Source: Willaertia magna (Eukaryota; Heterolobosea; Eutetramitea; Acrasida; Naegleriidae). From it: 11,509 nt of DNA. Shown here in pieces: positions 1 through 9,700 of the stretch (its first letter is position 1; each line of letters starts with the position of its first letter). Location: NCBI GenBank assembly GCA_902984215.1, contig CADWAF010001382.1, forward strand, positions 1 through 11,509. Reading direction: 5' to 3'. The translations under genes and the position numbers were made by a program. The notes beneath the pieces are model-generated. The model searched no databases. It worked only from the letters and a program-made list of their open reading frames with translations, and was not told the origin of the DNA.

Positions 1-1049
1 GTATTGTTGTATTTGTTTCAACTATTATGTCTACACAACAATTATTTCAAGATTATTATAGAAAGAAAGAATATCAACTTATTCAAGACCAATTAGAAAA
101 TACAGTTAGTGAGAGAACTAAAGATTTATTACAAAGTAAAGATGAATTACAATTGTTATTGGAAAGAATTTCTTCAGAAGAACAAAAAACAAGAAAAATC
201 TTAAATTCAATTGATGATACAGTTATTACAATTTTATCTGATGGAACAATAATTCATTGTAATAATACTTTTTACAAAACATTTGTTTTCCAAGAATCCA
301 ATTTAATGAATAACAAATTAAAAGTTGATATTATTTTACCTGACATTATGCCAGATATAGAACAATCATTTAATGAATTAAAAGAAAGTACACAGAAGAA
401 TGCTTTTATTCAAAGATCTATTCAACAAACTAGAGCACAAACAAAGCTTGGAAGAGAGTTTAATGTTAGAGTGAAGATGAATTTTTGTTCTCTATTTTTA
501 AATGATATTTCTCAAACTACAAATTCAAAGAATAAGATTGTTTATAATATGAATGGAACTATACGTACTGGAAGAGATATTTGTGTTTTATTAATTCATG
601 ATTTGACAGAAAAAGTTACTTTACAAAAAGATTTGGTAGAAAAAGAACAAATGAATGTCAATCTTAAAACAAAAATTGAATTCCAGGAAATGTTTGACAA
701 TTTTGAAAGCAGAAAAGAATTTAAAGATTTTTGTATCAAATTCCACAGTGAAGAAAATATCTTACTTTTAGAAGCTATTCAATATTATAAGACTTTAACA
801 AATATTCAAGAAAGAGTTAAATTCCAATTTGAAATATTTGATAAATTTATTGACGATGATGCCTCAATGAAAATTAATATTTCAAGTGAAGAACAAGAAA
901 TATATAAATTTAAGATTAGTAAAGGATTGGGAGAAACTGAATTATTTGATGGATTGGAGAAAATTATAATTAATCTCTTGAGTCAAGATCCATTCAAAAG
1001 ATTTAAGGAATATAAAAAGAATGAAGAAGAAATGCAACAATATCTATAA
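1..1049 (+). CDS. Membrane-anchored PAS-RGS signalling protein, 3' part (5' end outside window)
   Basis: The reading frame is open from base 3 to the TAA at 1047-1049. Eight codons before the first ATG (base 27) encode a hydrophobic run (IVVFVSTI) that looks like the end of a transmembrane helix, so this ATG is probably internal and the gene starts upstream. Counting from that ATG: residues about 12-57 are a charged coiled coil. Residues about 58-203 look like a PAS sensor fold (KILNSIDDTVITIL, SDGTIIHCNN, closing ICVLLIHDLTEK). Residues about 215-335 are an RGS domain, with SEENILL at 241-247 and the terminal helix DPFKRF at 321-326. RGS domains bind active G-alpha subunits and usually speed GTP hydrolysis. 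The likely role is a plasma-membrane or internal-membrane regulator coupling a PAS-detected signal to heterotrimeric G proteins. RGS is confident, PAS fairly so, and the membrane anchor is inferred from eight residues. Confidence 0.85.
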   Translation, partial: IVVFVSTIMSTQQLFQDYYRKKEYQLIQDQLENTVSERTKDLLQSKDELQLLLERISSEEQKTRKILNSIDDTVITILSDGTIIHCNNTFYKTFVFQESNLMNNKLKVDIILPDIMPDIEQSFNELKESTQKNAFIQRSIQQTRAQTKLGREFNVRVKMNFCSLFLNDISQTTNSKNKIVYNMNGTIRTGRDICVLLIHDLTEKVTLQKDLVEKEQMNVNLKTKIEFQEMFDNFESRKEFKDFCIKFHSEENILLLEAIQYYKTLTNIQERVKFQFEIFDKFIDDDASMKINISSEEQEIYKFKISKGLGETELFDGLEKIIINLLSQDPFKRFKEYKKNEEEMQQYL

Positions 1050-1272
1050 TTTATTTATGCTTCAAAAGTTACATCATTAAGGTAGTATAAATTGTTACAT
1101 ACATTGGAGTTGAATAAGTGGTTAAAGGCATTTCTATCGAAATTGTCTAAAATTTTCTAAATTCATCACCTCTAACTGTTGTTTATTATTGGTTTAATTA
1201 TTGTCTAATTAAGAAAACGGGTACAAGTGTAGTAGTAATGAACAAGTAGGAGAAAAAAATAACTAAGGAAAA
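1050..1272. promoter_or_regulatory. Tandem intergenic spacer between the PAS-RGS gene and the cyclase-like gene
   Basis: These 223 bases separate two plus-strand genes. They must contain the 3' end of the upstream mRNA and the promoter and 5' UTR of the downstream one. No perfect AATAAA follows the upstream stop on the plus strand; TATAAA at 1086-1091 and AATAAG at 1113-1118 are only near-matches. A four-codon upstream ORF (ATG-AAC-AAG-TAG, 1238-1249) lies 23 bases before the cyclase-like start. The last bases before that start are purine-rich (GGAAAAATG), as is common for protist start sites. No RNA gene was seen. Confidence 0.5.
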
Positions 1273-3751
1273 ATGCCCAAGATAAACTCTATAGCTCCTG
1301 CAGGTGTTGTTCAGGTGAACAACTTTCATAATAACAACAATAATATAAACAACATTAGTATTGAATTTAAAGCAACAGAACCTACTATTACTATAAAGAA
1401 AAAACACAAATTAATTGAGGGAAAGATATCTTTAAGATTTTTAACAATAGTTTTAATAAGTATAATAATACTTTGTTGTTCTCTTTTTATTTGGCTATCA
1501 TCTTATTTAACAAGTGTCCGAGCCCTAAATTATTTTACCTCAAAAATCGTTGATAATGTTAATGAAATTGTAATAACAGCACTGAATGAATTTTTGAAAC
1601 CATTCATGAGCGTTACACGAAATATGGGAAATGACTGGAATCATGGAGTTGTAGATCCAGAGAAAAATATAAGGAAATATTTATTTTATAAATATAAAGA
1701 TTTTAAGACGTTTGGTGCTGGGTATTATATTGGAGAAAACAATCAATCCGAATTAATGGCTTACTTAGAATCTTACAATAACAACAATATAGTACTACAT
1801 TGGATAGAGCAATCTTTTGAAAATAAAGATAATTTTGCGAGACTGTATTTATGCGATAAATCAAATGGAAGTAATTTACAATTAGTGTTAAAAGAAGAAT
1901 TTACCACATCAACTCAAAATTACTATAAAAGAAGTATAGAATTATTTGATAAATATCCTCAATTAAACGGGGTGTTTGCTGAACCTTACGTTATTGAGGG
2001 AAACGTAGCAATGCACTATTCTGTAAGAATATTTAATCAATCACTGTACGATACTAAAAAACAGTTTATTGGAATAGCTAAGATTGATATTTCATTGAAG
2101 GGTATACAACAATTCTTATCTCAAATAACGTTACAAACATCAGGTTACGTTTTAGTTGCAGAAGAAAATAATTTAGTGATTGGAGGAAGTATTAATACAA
2201 CTACACTAGATAATAAAGGAAGATTATCTTTATTTGACATTACAGATAGAAATGCTGGACAGTTAATGAAGGATATTTATAACAAATACAAAAGTTTTGA
2301 TCAACTGCCTTACACCTTAGTAATATCATCAGAAGGAATAGAATATACTGTATCACACAAGACCTATACCTTAGAAAATATAAGTTGGAGAATATTTATA
2401 GTTACAAGAGAAATGAACTATGAAATGATATTGAGTTCTTCAGTGTCAGGGGGTGTTGCATTTGTGTGTATATTGTTTGGGTTTATTGCAAGTGTTTTAG
2501 TTGGTACTTGGATAACATCTCCTTTATTGTTTTTAGAAAAACAATTTGAAACAATAAGAGATTTGAGTTTTGAGAAAATTCAATTCACTAGATCATATTT
2601 CAAAGAGGTAAATAATATTTACAAAAATTTAGAGGAAATGGTGTATTGGTTACAAGAATTTAAAACCTTTTTACCTGAAAATGTTGTTACACAATTATCT
2701 GAAATTAATGAAAGACAAACGTTAGCCCCAAAATTTGATACACTGAGCATAGCAGAGAGTGCAATGTCTGTACTTGAGGAAGAAAGAACAACAACAGCCT
2801 TATTTAAATTGGGACTTCATATTAAGTATTGCTCAATAATTTACGTCAGATTATCAAATTTACTAACTGATTTTGAAGACTTGGTTAATTTGTTTGGTAA
2901 AATTATTGCCGTCACTGGTACCATTACAAAGATTTTACAAGCAGATATTCAAATACTTTCAGTTGACGAATTTCAAATACTCTTTTCCTCTTCACACCAA
3001 TTAACCAGTTCTAAAGCACTAACTGCAGCATTGAGAATATCAAAAAGTATCGATGGACTCAATGAGGCAGGTGGAAGTAACATTATTTACAGTATTGGAG
3101 TGAGTTCTGGGCAAGCACACATTGGACACATTGGAACACAACATATAAGATTTTTTGGCGTAATTGGAGAGAATAGAATTATTGCTAGAAAACTATCGTA
3201 CCTTGCTGGATTTCTTCAATTGAAAATACTGGTAGATGAACCTTCGTTAACTCCTGAGTTTGTTGCTAGACCAGTTGATAAAATTAAGGTAAACAAAAAC
3301 GAAGAAATTCAGACAGTGTATGAACTTATTAAGGAAAATAATGTCGAAGTGGATGAATGGATGGTAAGTAGTGTACATTATTTTGTATTATCTAAAATAT
3401 AATTATTAGTATGAATTGGAGGAACACAAATTAAATCAAAAGTTTAAATATTTTCAGGAAGCATTTGATGTTTTAACTAGCCATGAGGTACTTGATGAAA
3501 ATGAATTGTTAAGCAGGTTGGAGAAATCGTACTCTATTCTTAAAGATCATCTTCACACAGTTCCAGAAGACAGGCTTGTAACAACAAGACTAATGGACTT
3601 CATTTCTTCCTTAATTGAAAGAATGGAAGAAGGAGAAAGTTTTGAATCAATAAGGAAAAGACTTGCAGAACATCATTCTGATCTCTCTATTTCTTGGAAA
3701 ACATTTACCAACTTTTTAGATACTGAAATGGTTGTACAAGAATTAAAATAA
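1273..3751 (+). CDS. Transmembrane Cache-HAMP receptor with degenerate class III nucleotide-cyclase domain (spliced, 810 aa)
   Basis: Coding sequence joins 1273-3363 and 3410-3751. An in-frame TAA at 1264-1266 fixes the ATG at 1273. Order of parts: Asn-rich cytoplasmic N-terminus (residues 16-27 nearly all Asn), TM1 about 54-79, an extracellular double-Cache-like sensor about 80-385, TM2 about 388-413, a HAMP-like linker about 412-460 (P417), a motif FLPENVVTQL at 466-475 typical ahead of cyclase domains, the cyclase-like domain about 510-690, then a charged helical tail 698-810. Cache domains usually bind small extracellular ligands, and class III cyclases make cAMP or cGMP. By eye the first metal Asp is Arg526, the usual transition-state Asn is Ile636 and the Arg is Lys640, while Asp565 (second metal) is kept. 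It may therefore be a pseudocyclase or need a partner. Architecture is confident; Cache subtype and activity are not. Confidence 0.87.
3364..3409 (+). other. 46-base phase-0 intron in the cyclase-like gene
   Basis: The donor is ATG|GTAAGTA and the acceptor is AATTATTAG|TAT. Removing bases 3364-3409 joins codon 697 (Met) directly in frame to the downstream open frame, which has no ATG of its own near its start and is closed upstream only by the TAG (3407-3409) that forms the intron end. The junction reads DEWM|YELEE, matching my recollection of a DEWMYEL-like motif that follows cyclase domains in related protist and bacterial proteins. Without splicing, translation would read 12 intron-encoded residues and stop at TAA 3400-3402. 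ATCTAAA near 3390 is a possible branch region. Confidence 0.88.
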
Positions 3752-3757
3752 TTTATT
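3752..3757 (-). terminator. Polyadenylation hexamer AATAAA of the TOR gene
   Basis: On the minus strand AATAAA follows the TOR stop codon TAA (3760-3758) with no gap. It occupies the whole 6-base space between the two convergent stop codons. Cleavage normally occurs 10-30 bases further on, so the TOR 3' UTR would end inside the antisense of the last cyclase-like exon. The match is exact, but use of the site is inferred. Confidence 0.55.
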
Positions 3758-6700
3758 TTACCAGAAAGGACACCAACCAAAATAAAGTTGACAAAGGTTT
3801 TCTTTTGATGTCGCTTGTTCAATTAATAATTCTACTTGTTCTGAACAATCTAATGTTCTTATACCATCAACTTCATTCTCTTCTTCATCTACAAAATCTC
3901 TACCAATTAATTTACTTTCAATTCTTCTACTGACAGATAAAGCTTTTTCATTCAATACTTCTGGTTGTCTGAATGAATCACCTTCTGTCAATTCATCACT
4001 TTGCAAAGAACGCCTTAAATTCTTTTCTCTTACAGATCTTCCATAGAAATGATTATTATTTGATTTTTCTTCATGAATACTGTAAGATGACACATTATAC
4101 GAAGGTGGAGAACTATTTGGAGAGTCCTTAGTATCCAACAATTCTTTTTCTTTTCCTTCTTGTTCTTCTTCTGTTTGTGTGTCTAACAAACGCCAATTAA
4201 TTAAAGGATCATGAACGAATGCTTCTAACATAGCCATTACAGAATCTTTGTTTTCACGTAATACTCTCATAACACTTTCACATGTAGATTTAAATGTTCC
4301 TTCTATTCCACAAACTTCCATAGCATTAATTAACATTCTTGTCAATCTAAATGGAACTTTTTCAGGGAATTTATCACGATGCATAGCAACTTCAAAACAA
4401 TCACCAAAATCAATATGTACAATCTTTCCAGTAGATTTTTCTAACATTAAATTGCTTGGATGTCTGTCACCTAAGCCAAGAATATAACCAACCATAGACA
4501 TTAAAGCTAATGAACGAGTATAATTAGTTCTTCTTTCCAACCATATTTCTGAATTTCTACTCTTTAACCATAAAACTTTATATAAATCTTGACCTGTTGT
4601 TTGTTCCAAAGCATATTCAAATATTTCGATCTTTTGCATTAAAGTTAAATTGTAATAATCAGCTGACATTTGTTGAATTAAACGATGTTCTAAATCTAAT
4701 AAAACACATCTATTTTCTCTAAATTCTTTAATAAGGGAATGTAATGTATCTGAATTATCTACCCATCCAATTAAACCTGCATTTGAACTTAATGGAATAA
4801 CAGAATATCTTTTTATACTTAAATCTCTAGTAGAAGTTTCTGGATCATTCTTTAATAGAGTATTAACTAGACCAAACAATTGCATAACTCTTTCATCTTG
4901 TCTTAAATCTTCGTGACCCTTTAATAAAAATTGATAAGAATTACCATCACTTCCATACATCATAATTTTTCTAGGTCTTTGCTTAGAGCCTATTACTTGT
5001 ATTTGTCTACCAAAACTTGCAATTTGAATAACAGGTTGACCACTCTTATACGTTCCAGGTATTGCTAACTCAAGATTAGTTGCCTCCATCAATTTAAAAG
5101 AAACAAATTGTAAATCTAATTTCATTATATTAGGTAATTGACTGTGTATCTTTCTGAATATATGGTAATATAAATCCCAAGCTTGTGTAAGTTCTTGGTC
5201 TTTCTTTGAACCATCGTAATAACGTTTACAAAAGTCCCAAGCAATTTTCAAATCTCTACCAAATGCTTGAACAAAACCAATTTCACTTAAAGTTTCAGGT
5301 GTCTGTATCATTTCGTGTAATGGTTTTAAAGCTTGTAACATTCCAAGTACGTCATGTTCTCCAAAATATAATCTAGAGGCTTCTTCCAGACCATCATGCC
5401 AAAGCTCATTCCATAATATTGCAACTCTAATTAATTCATGTGAAACCATTAATGCTTGCTCTACAAGAATAGGATTGTTTTGTCTCATTAGATCAAGTAA
5501 TGTTTCAGCCGATCCTTGTCTAGAGGATGATTGAGAATAGGTACAAACTGTTAAAGGATAGATAAGAGCTTGTGGATGGTTCTTGGCAACTTTAGCAAGT
5601 AATTTATGTGTTAACTTTCTAACTGAGCTACTATGTGAATTAATTCTAGCAATAATTTGAGGGATGACCAACAACCATGTGTCTATTGAAACAGTATTAA
5701 AACCATCAATTAATACTTTGTTAATTTCTTTCAAATCGCCATGTTTAAACCACAAAGTTAAAAGTCTTAAAATATCCTGTAAACTTGAATTGACATCTGG
5801 ACTTAAATTAATTGAATTAAAATAACCATTAAGAGAAGAAATTAGGTATACAACCATTGATTCCACATTTCTATTTTCGAAATAAGAAACTATTTCTGAA
5901 TTCATTAAAGCCCATTCGTGCCAAGCCTTATACCAACCCTTGTCGTGTTCAGTAGCAGCCTTAAAGTGTGAAAGTAATTGATCAATCTTACTTTCTTCTA
6001 AAACTGAATAATGTTGTAATAAAAGTGATTTTTGCCATTGAGCTAATGTAAGATAAGCTCTAGCTTTCAATGTATTGTCACAAGGAACATTTACAACAAA
6101 CTGTTGTAAGAGATCGAATGCTTTTGATTGTTTTCCTTCTGCCCAAATATGTTTGAAATATTCATATGTTACTTTAGGATTAACATCAATCTTCAATAAT
6201 TTTTCTGGTTCACGAACTAAATTTACCCCTGGCACTAAGTTTTTGAAGGCTTTTTCTGATAAACGTAGCTTATTAGACTTTCTACAAATAGAAGCAAACT
6301 TTAGCCATGTAGATAAATCTTCTTGTTCAGGTATTAATAATTTTCTTACGTAAAGAACATTTTGCCAGTGTTCTGCATTCTTTTTACATCCCTTAAGTCT
6401 TTCTGACCAAATCTTTCTAATTATTTCTCTAGTTTCATTGTCATCTGTAGTTCTGTACCTAATAATTTCTTCCATTTCTGCTAATTGTTGGGTTGTCACT
6501 ATGAGATCATATGCTCTGATATAACTTTCTCCAATGACAGCAGCAAGTTCAGAATCCAATACTTTTCTTGTTTTGTCAATAAGTAATTGAGCACTACCTA
6601 AATCATTTAAATGTAGTGATAGTATTGCTCTAAAGAAGTTACCATCACGAGTTTCTTCATTAATTACAGAAACATAATCTTGCATACTTTCCCATTGTTC

Positions 6701-9700
6701 TAAATTCCAACTTGCAGCTGCTCCAAAAGGTGCTATTTCTTCTTTTATACTGTCACTAAATAATCCCCATGTATCTTTGCAAAGTTTTAATAGTTTTTCC
6801 CATTCACCCATAGCTTTCAAACATCTCATCTTTCCTAAAATCAAACTTGGGTCATTTGGATTTTGTTTTTGCTTTAATTCATAAGCATCGTATGCTTCTT
6901 TCCATTTGTTAAGTTTTTCATACCAACTTTCTTTCAATTCAATTCTATTCTTTTGTGCATACTTCAATATACCCATTGCTGCCTCTTGTTGTTGTAATTG
7001 ATTATTAATACTGATCAAATCTTCTATTAAGGCACTAGGATTTTGTTGAAATTCAATTTCCTTGTAATGAAGAGCTTTAGCATAACATTGACATTGTAAG
7101 GCTAAATAACCAAGAGCACTGATTGCAATAGGTAATGGGCTTTCATCATGTTCCATAAATTCTGCTAAGTTTAACAGTGTTTGAAGTACCTCAGGAGGCA
7201 AGTCAGGAGAAGAAAAAGCCATTTCTAATGCGCGTACAACTTCAGTTTGAGCAAAATCGTCTAAGATAGTCCAACAACTAACAAAACCAGCATTAAATAA
7301 TTCTCTTGTGAGCGGATAATATACTTGGGACAAAGCAGCACAAGAACGTAATGCAGGGGAAGGTGATTCCTTTAATAAACCAACAGAAAAGCCTCTAATC
7401 CATTCAATCCAATCATCCTTAGTTGCTCTTTGTGAAGCCTCCCAAACTTTTCTTAATGAAAGTTGATCTGGAGGTCTCATCTTTATATCTGTAAGAATAT
7501 CGTCATAATCTAGTGGTGGCTCACTATCATCTTCTGCTGATAACGTTGGTAAAGGTAGATTTTTCAATAAGTGAAATACCAATTCATTGTATCTTTGATG
7601 TGCAATATTATGTTGTGAAAGAACCTTTGTAACAACAGGGATAAAAATTGAAAAATTACTTCCTAATTGGTGAATCAAATTGCACAACGTATCCATTGCG
7701 TCTTGTCTTAATTCATTGTTAGGTATTTTTAAAGTTCTAACCAGTGGATGTATAATTCTTGAAGAATATTCTGATAAATTAAGTATTCTACTTAATTTAC
7801 CAATGGTCTTAATAGCTTCTCTCTTAGTTGTGACGGGTGTAAGGAAAGATTCAACTACCCTAACAATGGCAGGAATTATGAGGTACAAGTATTCCTCTAA
7901 ATGTCTACCAAAAACAACCATTGCATGTAATGATTTTCTAGCGATATTAGGAAGATTTCCCTGTAAAACTTCTAGTAAATGTGGAATTACTTCAGGTAAA
8001 TAAGGCTTAATTTGTTCCTGAAGAACTGTACAAATTTCTTCTTCTAATGATATAATTTGTTCTTGTAACTCTTCGTCAGAAACACTTCTCTTCCAAAATT
8101 CATTTATAAGAACAAACATATCATCTAAATAATCTCTTATGTGTTGTTTCACATAAGATACCAATTGTGACAATTGTTGGAATAAAAAGCTTCCAGTGTC
8201 AGCATCGCTGTTTTTAATCAAATTCAAAAAAGGTGGCATAATTTGAGGTAAAAACGGGACACATTTCGATCCTAAACTTCCAAACATAAACATGATTGCA
8301 TTAATTGCTGCTAAGTGATGCATACCTAGGGAACTATCTACAAGAATTTTTATCAATGCATTAAAGGCCACAGTAGGATAATAATCCTCTGATGAAGGTC
8401 CAATATCAATTTCTCCAGTTGTTTTAGTAGAAGATTCAAGTTGAACTATTTTGTGTTTATAAGGATCTATAGCCCCCAATATACCAAGAACTTTAATAAT
8501 TTCTCTTCTAGTTGTCCATTCTTCTTCAGACTTTAGTGTATTTATAAGCAATGTCAATAGGTTAGGATACTTTATATATGGTGTTATCACACACCCAGTA
8601 CTTTCAACGATTTGTCCTAAAGTTTTAACAGCAACAGCACGTTTTAAAGAAGAACTTTGATCTTGCAAATTCTCAATCACTGCAGGAAGTAAATAATCAA
8701 TATATTCACTAATTACAGCTCCACCTACTTCTGCTAATTTACCTGTGGTGTCTAAGGAACATATAGACACATCTGGATTTGAATCTTTAATTCTTTCCAT
8801 CAAAACTCTTAGAATACTAGGCACGTAAGGCTTAATAACTCTAGGTGCAGAAACACTCAAACGACCTAACATTATAGCACTTTCTTCTCTGCTAATATGA
8901 TCTTGACTATATTCTAATTCTGTCAATAATTGAAGTAATACTTTTCTTAATGAAGGTAAAACGAAGGCAGGATTTCTTATACTTAAACGACCAATAATTG
9001 ATATTGCAACTTCTCTAATGTCAAATATTTCATCATTAAGAGCGATAAATAGAGACCTCAAATTATCTGATAAAGCTAAGTAATGATCAAATTTAGGATC
9101 TAATGATGAAAGAACTGCCTTTCTTATTGTAAAGTCAACATCCGTTATTCCAACAGTTAATAATTTAGATATTACATTTCCCATTACAAAGCCATGATGA
9201 CTCTTTTCAAGTGTATTTGTAACTCTTGTTAACAATCTACAGCATGTTATAGCAGCTTCTTTTCTTATTACAGAAATGTCATCATCTAAATAATTTACAA
9301 CACATTCATTCACAAAATCAATCAAATCATATCCAGAAAAATCAAAAGTTCCTAATGTCTTTAAAGCATAAACTATAGAAGGAGTACTATACAAAGTTGC
9401 CTCAACATCAGAAATAAATACAGTTGGAGGACTTACAGGAGCAAGAAGTGGAGATGGTTGTCTTGCTAAAATTTGTGAAATTGTATCTAACACCCTATTT
9501 TGAATAGGATGTAATAAATTAGGAATTACATTCGAAATCCTAGTTAATGAATCAATTAGTATTTGCATTAATCCACCAGCTAACATTGAAGGTAATAAAA
9601 TCGCAATTCTTTCTGCAACTGTATCACCTACAGCAGTTGCTACATCACTTATACAAATTAAAACTTCTGGAACAAATATTTTCTTTCTAATTTTTAAACC

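Noticed and set aside
1219..1229. CGGGTACAAGT occurs here and, reversed, at the TOR exon 1 end (about 10726-10736)
   Set aside because: An 11-base match within 11.5 kb is expected by chance, and one copy is constrained by coding and the splice donor.
1198..1407. Minus-strand open frame of 69 codons
   Set aside because: It is antisense to the promoter and N-terminus of the cyclase-like gene, with low-complexity Phe/Val/Ile content that follows from the AT-rich complement.
3416..3751. Separate small gene of 111 codons
   Set aside because: Its apparent start is TTG with no ATG nearby, and it joins in frame to the upstream gene when the 46-base intron is removed; it is exon 2.
4248..4487. Plus-strand frame of 79 codons
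   Set aside because: It lies wholly opposite the conserved TOR kinase core, so it is a shadow frame.
6075..6353. Plus-strand frame of 92 codons
   Set aside because: It is antisense to the TOR FAT domain and has no recognisable features.
7680..8003. Plus-strand frame of 107 codons
   Set aside because: It is antisense to the TOR HEAT region; its hydrophobic pattern mirrors the helices on the coding strand.
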